Shown here piece by piece: positions 47,931 to 56,937 of a DNA stretch of 64,000 nucleotides. Both the position numbers and the translations under genes were made by a program. This DNA comes from Cyanobacteriota bacterium (GTDB lineage: Bacteria > Cyanobacteriota > Vampirovibrionia > Vampirovibrionales > Vampirovibrionaceae), in contig JAIEMW010000004.1 of NCBI GenBank assembly GCA_019751815.1, positions 477,933 through 541,932 on the forward strand, in the 5' to 3' direction. Numbering within the stretch: position 1 is the first letter of the stretch; each line of letters starts with the position of its first letter. The notes under the pieces are model-generated. The model was not told the DNA's origin. It did no database searches and worked only from the letters and a program-made list of their open reading frames with translations.

Positions 47931-49111
47931 ACGAACAACCGATGCTGAATATCCCTGGGGGAGATCAGGCAACTGCTGAAAAAACTGTTGCCAAGACAGA
48001 GACAGCCCCTAAAAAATCTTCAGAAGCAGCCCCAGCGATTGATTTAGACACATTTTTACGGATGGTGGTGGCTCAAGGGGTCTCTGATATCCATCTTCGG
48101 GTCGGCTATCCACCGATGCTTCGTAAAGACGGGGATATGATGACCACCAAGTTACCTCAGCTCACCCCGGATGATGTGATCAGCTTTGCCAAAAAAGTGA
48201 TCCCTCCCAAAATCCTTAACATGGTCCGTAACCGCAGAGAGTATGATTTTGGCTTCGACTTTGATGCTTCAGCCCGGTTCCGGGTGAACCTTTTTTACGA
48301 GATGAACCGACCGGCAATGGTCTTGCGGGTCATTCCGTGCCGGATTCCTACCCTGGACGATATTGGTCTGCCAAACTATGTGAAACGCTTTACGGAGTTA
48401 AATAAAGGCTTGGTCTTGGTCACAGGTCCTACGGGGGCCGGTAAAACCACCACGCTTGCTTCTATTTTGAATCACATCAACCACAACTTCCAAAAACACA
48501 TCATCACACTTGAAGACCCGGTTGAGTACGTTTATCACAATGCCAAAGCGGTGTTTACCCAGCGGGAACTCGGGGTCGATACTGACAGCTTCCCCAACGG
48601 TCTGAAGTACGCCTTAAGGCAAGATCCCGATGTTATCTTGATTGGGGAGATGCGGGACCGAGAAACCATTAGTAGCGCCCTTCACGCGGCAGAAACAGGT
48701 CACTTGGTGTTTTCCACTCTCCACACCACGGATGCCATCCAGACAATCAACCGAATCATCAATATCTATGAGCCTCACGAACGCGAACCGGTTCGTAAGC
48801 AACTGGCTGCTGTGTTACAAGGTACTGTTTCTCAACGCTTGGTCCGTAGAGCAGAAGGCAAGGGCCGCATTGCAGTTGCTGAAATGATGACTGTTACCCC
48901 TGCTGTGCGAGATTATATTGCCAGAAATGAGATGGATGAAGTGTATCAGTTGTTACAAACCGGAGAATTTGACGGGATGTGCAGCTTGAACATTGCTCTC
49001 TACCGGACATACCGCAATAACCTGATCAAGGGAGAAGATGCCTTGGTCGTCTCTGACAACCCCACAGAGCTTCAACAGATGTTCCGAGGCGCTTTCCACG
49101 GCAGTGGCTAA
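47918..49111 (+). CDS. pilT: Type IV pilus retraction ATPase PilT
   Basis: This secretion ATPase depolymerises type IV pili to drive twitching and DNA uptake. It has Walker [11 protein letters not shown], Asp-box sequence DPVEYVY, Walker [32 protein letters not shown] with the His box, and the PilT-specific [14 protein letters not shown]. The N-terminal 40 residues are a low-complexity Ala/Thr/Lys/Glu extension not typical of PilT. ATG 47918 has a strong AAGGGAG upstream. No other pilus genes are in the window. Confidence 0.95.
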   Translation: MSGVNEQPMLNIPGGDQATAEKTVAKTETAPKKSSEAAPAIDLDTFLRMVVAQGVSDIHLRVGYPPMLRKDGDMMTTKLPQLTPDDVISFAKKVIPPKILNMVRNRREYDFGFDFDASARFRVNLFYEMNRPAMVLRVIPCRIPTLDDIGLPNYVKRFTELNKGLVLVTGPTGAGKTTTLASILNHINHNFQKHIITLEDPVEYVYHNAKAVFTQRELGVDTDSFPNGLKYALRQDPDVILIGEMRDRETISSALHAAETGHLVFSTLHTTDAIQTINRIINIYEPHEREPVRKQLAAVLQGTVSQRLVRRAEGKGRIAVAEMMTVTPAVRDYIARNEMDEVYQLLQTGEFDGMCSLNIALYRTYRNNLIKGEDALVVSDNPTELQQMFRGAFHGSG

Positions 49112-49137
49112 AAAGAGACTTGCTCCAATCTGATACA

Positions 49138-51201
49138 ATGAATTTTAGTGACAGAGATAGAGTGTTTTGTCCCGTGCCTTTAAGCCCCCTGTTTTCTCAG
49201 CCCCCCCAGTTTGGACGGCTCAATTTTAGACGGCCCAGTCTACTCTGGGCATTTTGGGTTGCTGTTCTGCTTGTCTTAACCAGTTTCTGCGGGCTTGACC
49301 GTGCTCAGTTATACGCTCAGCAAGTCTCGTTGACCCCCTCCCTGACCCCCTCTGAGGCCAGTCCAGCGCAATTTGTCTTGAAAGATCTCAAAATCTCCCG
49401 CGGCTTAAGCCCAACGGTGGCGTTAAAATTTGCCAGTGATAATACAGGACACCTTTCTTCAGGACAAGCTCTCTCGGGGCTCACGCCCAGTATGACCAAT
49501 CTGAAGCTGATCTATCCCTTTCGGCTGATTGTGGATATAGCCAACACCGGCATGGGCAATCAGAAGCAAACTCATTGGGATGTGAACCGTGGTGGCATTT
49601 CCACGGTGGACATCACCGAGAATAAAGGGGTCTACTATCAGTCTTTACGGATGGTGGTGACAGTCGAAGACTTTGATACGCTCAGGAGATTGTCCCCAGA
49701 AGTGACGAGTCAGCGTTTACTGGTGTCCCTTGGCTCTCAAAGTGGGGCTGAGGTATTGAATAAAACCGTTACCAAGACGAGTGCTGCCTTGAAGCAGTTT
49801 CTCCACTCAGACACTGCTGGCAACTCGCCCTCCCCCCCCTTGCCTCCAGAGCGCTTAATGCCAGAGAAACTGGCGCCTTCAGCTTCAGCTCCTCTTGCCG
49901 TGAATACAATCAACAATTTGGTGGTGATCTCTGAGGTCAGCGTCAAAGACGGACAGTTATACATCACCGCACGGGGTCCTAAAGAGACCGTTTTGAAAGT
50001 GAAAAACCGGTTTATTCTGAGTGACCCCAAGCGACTCGTCATTGATCTGGACCATACAGTGCTTCCAAGCACGATTAAAGCCAATGCAGCTTCGCCTTTT
50101 CGCTCCGTCAGGCTGGCACAGTTTGATCCAGAAACAGTCAGACTGGTGATCGAAACAGAAACCCCAGATCGGGTTCAGCTTTATTATCCCTCAGAAAACA
50201 GACAACCCCTTTACGGGCAAACGCTTTGTATTAGTGGGCTATCGGATTCCAGTGTGGCGACGCTGCCTGTCGGAACACAGCTAGGGGTGCTCGATAATGT
50301 CTATCTTGATCATGAAAAAGGTTCTACTGTCTTGCGGTTGGAGACGTCTAGTCCCTTAGTCCATCGAATCCAGAAGCAGGGAAACCGGGTGGTGATTGAT
50401 ATGCTCAATATTGCGGCTCGCCCAGGGGGTCTGAATTATGACAAGCAAGAGTTTGCCCAATTGGCCGGTGTTCGTGTCGACGGGCTCAATGCAACACAGC
50501 CCAACAGCCGTTTTGTGCTGGAGTTAAAATCTGGTGATGAGAGTGAGATGACTTCTCAACTCTCTGCCGACGGGAAACTGCTCTCTGTGACACTCACTCC
50601 TGTGATCCGAACTATCACAGGAGGCAATGGACTCATCAGCAAAGCCCCTTTTCCAGCCAGAGTGGTGATTGATGCCGGCCATGGCGGCAAAGACAAAGGC
50701 GCCAATCGAGAAGGGCTGTTGGAAAAAGACCTTAATTTAACCGTCGCCCTGAAGTTGAAAAGGGCGTTGGAAACCCGTGGGGTACGGGTCACCATGACGC
50801 GCTCTGTGGATATGTTTTTGGAATTGAGCGAAATCACCGCAATTACCAACCGCGAGCTGCCGGATTTGTTTGTGAGTGTGCATACCAATGCCAGTACAAA
50901 CCCCGGGATTTATGGCTTAGAGACCTACTATTACACCCCCCAGAGCCGACTATTGGCGCAGAAAGTCCACAATAAACTGGTTAACCTGGTTGGTGCACCA
51001 GACCGCGGGGTGAGAACGGCCGTATTTTACGTGATTCATCACACCCAGGTGCCTGCGATTTTGTGTGAGATGGGCTATATCTCCAATACAGCCGAGCGCG
51101 CTGCCTTGCAGAGCGACGCCCGGCAAGACAAAACTGCCAGTGCCATTGCCGAAGGTGTTGTAGAATATCTAAAATCACGGGTTGCTGCCAGCGCTCGCTG
51201 A
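49138..51201 (+). CDS. amiC: N-acetylmuramoyl-L-alanine amidase with AMIN-like repeats (AmiC type)
   Basis: A signal-anchor near residues 30-55 is followed by about three beta-rich AMIN-like units that would target the protein to septal or polar murein. A C-terminal Amidase_3 domain then begins VVIDAGHGGKDKGA. Zinc ligands are the His in DAGHGG, the Glu in LLEKDLN and the His in FVSVHTNAS; the catalytic Glu is in AILCEMGYISN. It cleaves the MurNAc-L-Ala amide bond and has roles in cell separation. The start is ambiguous between TTG 49120 and ATG 49138. murI begins 46 bp downstream. Confidence 0.92.
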   Translation: MNFSDRDRVFCPVPLSPLFSQPPQFGRLNFRRPSLLWAFWVAVLLVLTSFCGLDRAQLYAQQVSLTPSLTPSEASPAQFVLKDLKISRGLSPTVALKFASDNTGHLSSGQALSGLTPSMTNLKLIYPFRLIVDIANTGMGNQKQTHWDVNRGGISTVDITENKGVYYQSLRMVVTVEDFDTLRRLSPEVTSQRLLVSLGSQSGAEVLNKTVTKTSAALKQFLHSDTAGNSPSPPLPPERLMPEKLAPSASAPLAVNTINNLVVISEVSVKDGQLYITARGPKETVLKVKNRFILSDPKRLVIDLDHTVLPSTIKANAASPFRSVRLAQFDPETVRLVIETETPDRVQLYYPSENRQPLYGQTLCISGLSDSSVATLPVGTQLGVLDNVYLDHEKGSTVLRLETSSPLVHRIQKQGNRVVIDMLNIAARPGGLNYDKQEFAQLAGVRVDGLNATQPNSRFVLELKSGDESEMTSQLSADGKLLSVTLTPVIRTITGGNGLISKAPFPARVVIDAGHGGKDKGANREGLLEKDLNLTVALKLKRALETRGVRVTMTRSVDMFLELSEITAITNRELPDLFVSVHTNASTNPGIYGLETYYYTPQSRLLAQKVHNKLVNLVGAPDRGVRTAVFYVIHHTQVPAILCEMGYISNTAERAALQSDARQDKTASAIAEGVVEYLKSRVAASAR

Positions 51202-51247
51202 AGTATCACACAAGGGCTTAAGGGATGGCTTAAAGGGTATGGTGACC

Positions 51248-52159
51248 ATGGCGTTGTCTTCACATAAAAATCTGGGGTGTTTTGACTCCGGGGTGGGTGG
51301 GCTGAGTGTGATTTCTGCATTACTCGTCGCCTTGGATGCTGACCCAGCCAGTTTTACCGGTATTGGTGCACTGAAGATAGTCTACATTGGGGATACAGCC
51401 TATGTCCCCTACGGGGAAAAATCGGTCTCTGTAATCACAGAGCGTGTGGCATTGATTATGGATTGCTTACAGCGCCATCATCAGGTGGATGCCGTTCTGG
51501 TGGCATGTAATACCTCTGCTTCCACTGTGGTGATCCCCGAGCGCTTACCGGTGTTTTCTGCTGCCGAAAAGCTTTCTGGACCAACCCAGTCTGGACTGAT
51601 CTTGGATACCATTCGCCCCATTGCCGCCTCTGCCGATTTGGCTCAATACAAGCGCCTGGCAGTGATGGCCACGCCACTGACGGTGGGCTCAGGCCAATTT
51701 ACTCAGCAAATTCATTACCATCACCCAGATATCGAGGTGCTGGAGATAGCTTGCCCGGGGTTGGCAGCCGCGATTGAGACGGATACTCCTGCCGAGTGGG
51801 CCAGTATCGATGGCGCACTTGGCCAGTGGGCTGAACAAATTCAAGCCTTTCAAGCCGAGGCCCTGATCTTGGGCTGTACCCATTATCCCTTTGCAGTCAA
51901 TCGTCTGAAAGCCTTACTCCTAGATGAAATTCAGCTCTTAGATCCGGCGACCTATATGGTAGACGCCCTGCTCACAGCTTTAGAGGCAAATAATACATCA
52001 TTTGACAGAAGCCCAGACACGAAAGCGGACGTGTCCGTTCAGATTTTCGTCACCGGGGATCCCGCCCTGTTTCAACAGACGGCTAGCACCCTGGCCGTGC
52101 ATCCACGGCTTAAGCAGGCAATTGCCAGTACCCAAAGTCTCGGCTTAATGCCAGTTTGA
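51248..52159 (+). CDS. murI: Glutamate racemase
   Basis: MurI supplies D-glutamate for peptidoglycan. The Asp/Ser motif GCFDSGVGGLSV, VYIGDTAYVPYGEKS, the first catalytic cysteine in VLVACNTSAST and the second in LILGCTHYPF are all conserved. At about 303 residues it is slightly long because of insertions. AAAGGG (51232-51237) lies ten bases before ATG 51248; ATG 51239 and an upstream start overlapping amiC are alternatives. Pairing with the amidase groups cell-wall synthesis and turnover. Confidence 0.95.
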   Translation: MALSSHKNLGCFDSGVGGLSVISALLVALDADPASFTGIGALKIVYIGDTAYVPYGEKSVSVITERVALIMDCLQRHHQVDAVLVACNTSASTVVIPERLPVFSAAEKLSGPTQSGLILDTIRPIAASADLAQYKRLAVMATPLTVGSGQFTQQIHYHHPDIEVLEIACPGLAAAIETDTPAEWASIDGALGQWAEQIQAFQAEALILGCTHYPFAVNRLKALLLDEIQLLDPATYMVDALLTALEANNTSFDRSPDTKADVSVQIFVTGDPALFQQTASTLAVHPRLKQAIASTQSLGLMPV

Positions 52160-52170
52160 TGATTGCCGGT

Positions 52171-52207
52171 TTAAAGCGAACTATATTAAAGCGAACTATA
52201 TTAAAGC
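52171..52207. repeat. Tandem 15-bp repeat at the 3' end of the helical orphan
   Basis: TTAAAGCGAACTATA occurs twice in direct tandem (52171-52185, 52186-52200) and a third partial copy (TTAAAGC) begins at 52201. On the minus strand each unit begins with TAA, the stop of the orphan gene, so the stop is repeated in phase. It looks like a slippage expansion over a gene end. Confidence 0.8.
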
Positions 52208-52647
52208 ACCATGCCCAACCCGGCTTCTTCTCCCAGTGAGCTGGTGTCCGAGCGTAGGGTTTGCACCTGAGACAACAATTTGCTGACTTGCGCTTGATCC
52301 TGTAGTTGATGGCGAATGGCACGGTGGGAGAGGCTTAAATCTGCTTCTCGCTGTTGTAAGCGGTCTACCAAACGGTTAAGCACCGCATCCGATAAATCTG
52401 AACTCAGCCTGCAGCCGGTGGCTATCATCATGGTCAGCTCCGGGGTGTCCCCAATGCTTTGCCGGTAATCCTCGACCAGGTTGTGAAAATGGGCGATTAA
52501 ACTCAGCAAGCCATTGGCGCGGCCGGGGTTGAGCTGCTTCAAGGCTTTTCGGTCTAGCTGAGAGTCCATGAGCTGAATGGTCTCCTGTAAGGTAGACGGC
52601 CAGGAACCAGGACCAAAAGACGGTATGGGTGAAGACATATAAGACAT
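52201..52647 (-). CDS. Small helical protein of unknown function
   Basis: The 148-residue product is predicted helical, with a proline/glycine-rich first 15 residues and then long amphipathic stretches (QETIQLMDSQLDRKALKQL, VLNRLVDRLQQREADLSLSHRAI). It has no signal peptide, cysteine motif or recognised domain. It might be a coiled-coil accessory or chaperone-like protein, but nothing supports this further. The start at ATG 52647 has no strong ribosome binding site; ATG 52638 would remove three residues. Confidence 0.6.
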   Translation of the reverse strand: MSYMSSPIPSFGPGSWPSTLQETIQLMDSQLDRKALKQLNPGRANGLLSLIAHFHNLVEDYRQSIGDTPELTMMIATGCRLSSDLSDAVLNRLVDRLQQREADLSLSHRAIRHQLQDQAQVSKLLSQVQTLRSDTSSLGEEAGLGMVL

Positions 52648-52761
52648 ATGCGGTCGACAAATCCCCCAAATAAAACGTGTATACCACCTATCGGAGGGAA
52701 AAGGGGCCGGCTAAAATCTCGTCCTCTGGCTGGAGGAGATACTGAAAAAAGGGGGCTTGTT

Positions 52762-53784
52762 CTAAGGCTTACTGGCCGAAGGTTTTACCTCAAAAAAGGC
52801 GTTGCCTGGCATGTATTTGACGATCCAATCGACAATGCTGCCTTCCACCTTGGGGTCGTTGTGAAGCATATCGGTGCCGTGACCAATGTTTTTGTACAGA
52901 TGAATGGCCTTCTCGCCTGAAGCCAGTCGGTAGAGAACCTGGGTGGAATTGTAAGCGTAGGTATCACTTTGACTGACCAAGAATAAAATAGGATGGTTGT
53001 ACGTCACCAGCTGGCTGCCTGGTTTGATGCCCTTGTAATCTTCACCGGGTGAGAGAGCAATCACCGTTTTAACAGAACTCAGATTTTTGAGTCCCGCGAC
53101 CAGTGCGGTATTAGCCCCAATACTGGCGCCGACAATACTGACTTGCTTGGCATTCACCTGTGGGTAATCTTCGGTATGCGCGAAAAAATCGATGACTTGC
53201 GTGATATCTCGGGGGTATTTTTTCCAATCGCTTTCTTCAAATTCACGCCAGCTCAGACCCGAGTCAGAACCTTCTTTGTAAGCGCTTTTTCCGTGTCCAC
53301 GAAGGTCCATCGCAAAAACCGCATACCCTTTGGCCACCAATTTAGCGGGGAGTTTTCCCCAGTCTCGATACGATCCATCCAGGGCGTGGAGTAAAATGAC
53401 CAAAGGGTATTTCTGAGCGGCAATTTGCGTTTCTTGGCTTTGAGAAGCGCTGGAATCACTTTCAGCATCTGTCTCAAGCATTTGAGAAGGGTCGTAGAGC
53501 TTTCCGTACAGAATATTACGGTCAGATGCAGGAATACTAATTTCTTCAGAGGGTATCCCGCCGGCCTCAGCACCGCCTCCAGTATCTCCGCCTGAATCCC
53601 CACCGGCATCTCCAGTGCCGGATGATGTAGGATCTCCTGAAGTGGCAGGATCTGCTGTGGCAGTTGGGTCACCAGTCTTGGGGGCTTCTTTCTTTTGGCA
53701 ACCTGATGACACTAAAGACACTGAGAGCACCGCGATCACGCAGAGCACACAGAGGATTATATTTTGAAGTCTTTTCTTTCTCAT
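52762..53784 (-). CDS. Lipoprotein alpha/beta-hydrolase
   Basis: The N terminus MRKKRLQNIILCVLCVIAVLS leads to a lipobox (VSSGC, Cys 29), so it is a membrane-anchored lipoprotein. A 60-residue Gly/Ser/Thr/Asp linker follows, then a hydrolase domain. The HALDGSY oxyanion region, AMDLRGHGKS, the nucleophile elbow GASIG, a probable acid Asp in SQSDTYAY and the His in NIGHGTDM are all present. A peptidase/esterase type (dienelactone hydrolase-like) is likely. It lies 27 bp downstream of the histidine kinase gene, so it could be a target or sensor partner. Confidence 0.82.
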   Translation of the reverse strand: MRKKRLQNIILCVLCVIAVLSVSLVSSGCQKKEAPKTGDPTATADPATSGDPTSSGTGDAGGDSGGDTGGGAEAGGIPSEEISIPASDRNILYGKLYDPSQMLETDAESDSSASQSQETQIAAQKYPLVILLHALDGSYRDWGKLPAKLVAKGYAVFAMDLRGHGKSAYKEGSDSGLSWREFEESDWKKYPRDITQVIDFFAHTEDYPQVNAKQVSIVGASIGANTALVAGLKNLSSVKTVIALSPGEDYKGIKPGSQLVTYNHPILFLVSQSDTYAYNSTQVLYRLASGEKAIHLYKNIGHGTDMLHNDPKVEGSIVDWIVKYMPGNAFFEVKPSASKP

Positions 53785-53811
53785 TCCGTATTCCATGGTT
53801 TTCAGTGTCTT

Positions 53812-55197
53812 TCAATTTAAGGTAAGAGGCAGAATCAGTGCAAACGTACTGCCAGAGGTGGCATCGCTTGAGAGTAACTCTACAGAGCCGCCGTGAGCTT
53901 GCAAAATTTTTCGGCTGTGAGCCAGTCCTAACCCACTGCCATTTTTTTTGGTCGAGAAATACGGGGTAAATAGCTTGGGAGCGACAAACGGATCCACCCC
54001 GCTACCCTGATCCTTCACTTTGACATAGAGCTTGTCGTCTCGGTTTCGGCTGGCTACAGTGACAATGACAGTTTTGCCTTCGGGTGTTGCCTCTAGGGCA
54101 TTTTTCAGCAAGTTAATCATCGCTTGCTTTAGGCGCTCTGCATCAACCGACAAGGTAAAGGTATTGTTTTCAAGCCGCTCTGGACTAATCTCAGGAGTTC
54201 CCCAGGTCAATGTTTTGCCTTCCGCCTCAAAAACCGGTTGATAGGATTTTACCCAGTCGTGAATCAGTGTCAGGATATCTTCAGGGGCTACTTGTAGTTG
54301 TAAAGGCCTGGCATAGCTCGAGAGGTCACTTAAAATCCCTTCTAAGCTTTGTACTGAGCTGCGAATGAGCTGGATATTGGACTGAATGGAGGAGACGGTG
54401 TCCGGGGTGTTTTCTGTCTCTGGGGATAAGGCTGCTGTGATCTGGGTTTCCACAATTTTGGTGTACAGTTCAATCAAGCCCAAGGGATTGCGGATTTCAT
54501 GGGCAATCACAGAGCAAAGTTGGCCAATGGCCGCCAGGCGTTCTTGATCCACGGCCCGCTGATTGAGTTCATGAACGGTTTCAAGGGCATCTGCAAGGGC
54601 AATGTTTTGTGTTTCCAAGCCTTGGACCAATGAGCTGATCAGGATACCCAGCTTCTCATCAAATCGTCGGTCTAGATGCGTATAAATATCGGCCCAGCCA
54701 CTGGGGGAGAGGCGTAGTTGAGTGTGTACGCTTTCGCCCAGCTCTCGACAGACCTGAGGATGGAAATTCCACCCCCCTTGAAGACGCCTGCCCATGCTGC
54801 TATGTGGAAACTCGTGTCGTCGTTCGGACCGCCAAATCACGCTGGCGCACAGCCGGTCGGTCAAAATAATCAAATAACCCCCGTCAGCAAAGACAGGGGG
54901 GCCTTCTATGCTTCGGGTGTCGATCCATTGTAAGGTTTGGTGCAAGGTTTTCGATACAGTATCTGGCCCTGGTAGGGCCTGCTTGAGGGTATCCTGAAAA
55001 TCCGGGTGGGGTCCTGGATCGCTGAGGATCAACCCCTTCATCCCGTGTTCTACCACCAATTTCAGCAGGCAGCGGTAGAGGGTTAAAAACGTAAAACGGG
55101 AATAAATCCCCGTCGTCCCCCCGCCTTGAGCTTGAACCAAGGCCTGGAAAGCTTCCAGTGAAATAATGGCCTCCGGGGAAGATGCAGAAAAGGGCAA
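53812..55197 (-). CDS. Soluble histidine kinase with unrecognised N-terminal domain
   Basis: The 461-residue protein has no membrane helix. Residues 1-180 form an unrecognised sensor-like domain (FADGGYLIILTDRLCASVIW) and a coiled-coil linker follows (DALETVHELNQRAVDQERLAAIG). The H-box VIAHEIRNPLGLIELY has the phospho-accepting His 233. The N-box is MINLLKNALEATPEGK and the G boxes are VKDQGSGVD and KKNGSGLGLAHS. The start is TTG 55197 with AAGGA eight bases upstream. It follows the response-regulator gene by 137 bp on the same strand and would control it. Confidence 0.88.
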   Translation of the reverse strand: MPFSASSPEAIISLEAFQALVQAQGGGTTGIYSRFTFLTLYRCLLKLVVEHGMKGLILSDPGPHPDFQDTLKQALPGPDTVSKTLHQTLQWIDTRSIEGPPVFADGGYLIILTDRLCASVIWRSERRHEFPHSSMGRRLQGGWNFHPQVCRELGESVHTQLRLSPSGWADIYTHLDRRFDEKLGILISSLVQGLETQNIALADALETVHELNQRAVDQERLAAIGQLCSVIAHEIRNPLGLIELYTKIVETQITAALSPETENTPDTVSSIQSNIQLIRSSVQSLEGILSDLSSYARPLQLQVAPEDILTLIHDWVKSYQPVFEAEGKTLTWGTPEISPERLENNTFTLSVDAERLKQAMINLLKNALEATPEGKTVIVTVASRNRDDKLYVKVKDQGSGVDPFVAPKLFTPYFSTKKNGSGLGLAHSRKILQAHGGSVELLSSDATSGSTFALILPLTLN

Positions 55198-55217
55198 GCA
55201 AAAAATCCTTATAAATA

Positions 55218-55255
55218 GAGACAGGGGGAAGATATTCCCTCTGTCTCATTATAAT
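55218..55255 (-). promoter_or_regulatory. Operator-like palindrome and -10 box before the histidine kinase
   Basis: A minus-strand TATAAT (55248-55253) is directly followed by a 30-bp inverted repeat (55218-55247) with arms GAGACAG and CTGTCTC extended by GGGAA/TTCCC around a 4-base loop. Transcription would start inside it, so it could be an operator for autoregulation or a leader hairpin. A matching -35 was not found at normal spacing. Confidence 0.55.
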
Positions 55256-55334
55256 GCAGGGTGTGTTAACCGGCGCGGTTTTGCGATTTCATCTTTTTCG
55301 ATTTAAGGTGACGCGCCGTCTCTCTCTCTTACGA

Positions 55335-56051
55335 CTAGCCAACAGCTTGAAGATTGCTGCTGGGTTCCACCAGACCGTACTTTAGGGCGTACAACACCGC
55401 TTGGGTGCGGTCATTTACCTGAAGCTTTTGGAAAATGTTGTTCACGTGGGTTTTCACCGTGGTTTCGCTAATCACCAACTTGTCGGCAACGCCTTTGTAG
55501 GTGACGCCTTCAGTCAAGAGCTGAAGAACCTCTTTTTCACGGTTGGTTAAGTAGGTGAGCAAGGCTGTTTTGGTGGGGTCTGCTTGCGCAGGGCCTTGGG
55601 TGATCACCCCTTTGACATGGAACTCTTCAAAAAATTTGGTGGCCAGTGCAGGAGGTAAAAACACTTTTCCGGCAATCACTTCCTCAATGGCGCTCAGCAG
55701 TTGTGAGGTCACCATCGTTTTCAGGATATAGCCACGGGCGCCCGCTTTCATCGCCCGGAAAATTAAATCGGGGTCGTCATAACCCGTCAAGGCCAGGATT
55801 TTGACCGCACTGTTTTTGGATGCGATCCGCTCAATCACAGAGATGCCGTCCATTTCAGGCATGTTCATATCCATCAGCACGATGTCGACATCCAGGGATG
55901 CCAGCCGCTGAATGGCTTCTTCTCCGTTGGTGGCCATCCCAATTACGGAGTAGCCAGACTGTAACTCCAGCAGTTGTTTAATGCCGGCACTGTGGTTTGC
56001 ATTGTCATCCACCACGAAAATTCGAATATCGGAAAAACCTACATTTCTCAT
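55335..56051 (-). CDS. NarL/LuxR-type response regulator
   Basis: A receiver domain has acidic pair D15/D16 in FVVDDN, phospho-acceptor Asp 61 in IVLMDMNMPEMDG, Thr in ALTGYD and Lys in MKAGARGYILK. It is followed by a LuxR helix-turn-helix (LTNREKEVLQLLTEGVTYKGVADKLVISETTVKTHVNNIFQKL). AGGAGG precedes ATG 56051 by 12 bases. Together with the kinase directly downstream it forms a two-component system; the lipoprotein hydrolase may be a target. Length (238 residues) is slightly above average owing to a linker of about 30 residues. Confidence 0.95.
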   Translation of the reverse strand: MRNVGFSDIRIFVVDDNANHSAGIKQLLELQSGYSVIGMATNGEEAIQRLASLDVDIVLMDMNMPEMDGISVIERIASKNSAVKILALTGYDDPDLIFRAMKAGARGYILKTMVTSQLLSAIEEVIAGKVFLPPALATKFFEEFHVKGVITQGPAQADPTKTALLTYLTNREKEVLQLLTEGVTYKGVADKLVISETTVKTHVNNIFQKLQVNDRTQAVLYALKYGLVEPSSNLQAVG

Positions 56052-56574
56052 CTTGGCGAAACGCCTCCTAAAAACTCCACTAAAAAAACCACCACCAAAA
56101 GAGCATCACCAAAACAGCACTGTCAGGCGGTGTTCAAGATCCACATACTGGTTATTGTTGGCTACTTATTTGTCACTTATCTTGAGTGCGCTGCGTGTGT
56201 GCCTTGTCCCTGCTGCGCCATCCACGTCTTGCATATCCTCATAGTAGCGGATCAAAACATCCCGTCTCATCATCTGAAAGTTGGATATTCTGGCGGTCGG
56301 TATTGACCACTGGGTTAATATCGATCAGTCGATACCCCCTTAAAACCGCCCTATTTTAGGGGTGGGATAAGCTGACAAAACCTTTACCAGGCTTGGCTTT
56401 AGCACTTTTTCTGTCCAAGCAAATTGCCCGCTGTTTTCGCCCTTCAAAATGACTCCTGCCCGTGGAGGAGGGGCTTTGGCCATAAACTCAGCTACACAGT
56501 GGGTATTTCTCCTTCAGAGGCGGTAGAGCGCAAAAGCGCTTATACTGATATCAATAACGATAAAGCGGAGAATT
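56052..56574. other. Gene-free 520-bp region with inverted repeats
   Basis: No convincing reading frame occupies this region between the divergent response regulator and DUF192 genes. It is rich in complementary segments: ACCGCC (56345-56350)/GGCGGT (56519-56524), AGCTGA (56370-56375)/TCAGCT (56488-56493), GCTTGG (56391-56396)/CCAAGC (56415-56420) and CTCC/GGAG near 56453-56467. A hairpin GGTATTGAC...GTTAATATC lies at 56299-56322. Read on the minus strand, CCACCCCTAAAATAGGGCGG is followed by TTTT, terminator-like. The set could be a structured leader or small RNA, or only chance pairing. TATACT at 56541-56546 may serve the DUF192 gene. Confidence 0.35.
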
Positions 56575-56937
56575 TTGAGCGTGACCACTGCCCATAACCA
56601 GACGCGAAATATCACCGTTGCACACAGTGTGGAAACGGCAGACACGTATTTCTCTCGGTTGTTTGGCTTGATGGGGCGAGCCGGTTTGCCCCAGGGCCAT
56701 GGGATGTGGATTACCCCGTGTGCCGATATTCACTCATTTTTTATGCGCTTTTCCTTCGATGCCCTCTTCCTCAGCAAAACAGGCGAGGTGTTGCACAGTG
56801 TGTCTGCGATGGCGCCTTGGCGGGTCAGTCGCTGGGTACGGGGCAGTGCCGGGGTCTTAGAGCTCCCAGCTGGGGTGATCGAAAAAACCCAAACTCAGCT
56901 TGGGGACCATATTATTATTGAGGTGTCGTCGTCGTAA
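56575..56937 (+). CDS. DUF192 family protein
   Basis: The 120-residue product has the DUF192 pattern RLFGLMGRAGLPQGHGMWITPCADIHSFFMRFSFDALFLSKTGEVL, then GVLELPAGVIEKTQTQLGD. Family members are small beta-barrel proteins of unknown function, often with a signal peptide, which is missing here. The start is TTG 56575 with GGAG four bases upstream, or GTG 56581 at ten bases. Its last 23 bp overlap the end of mazG on the opposite strand. Confidence 0.85.
   Translation: MSVTTAHNQTRNITVAHSVETADTYFSRLFGLMGRAGLPQGHGMWITPCADIHSFFMRFSFDALFLSKTGEVLHSVSAMAPWRVSRWVRGSAGVLELPAGVIEKTQTQLGDHIIIEVSSS

Noticed and set aside
55262-55334. Short basic peptide frame between the response regulator and kinase
   Set aside because: The open stretch has only an eight-codon ATG frame (MKSQNRAG) and no longer start, so there is no basis to call a gene.
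56169-56276. 35-codon minus-strand frame starting ATG-ATG upstream of the response regulator
   Set aside because: It has no ribosome binding site, no hydrophobic or conserved pattern, and is within chance expectation for a 520-bp gap.
56480-56560. tRNA-like motif GGTAGAGCGC downstream of 56521
   Set aside because: Only the D-arm-like decamer matches; no acceptor, anticodon or T arm can be folded around it.
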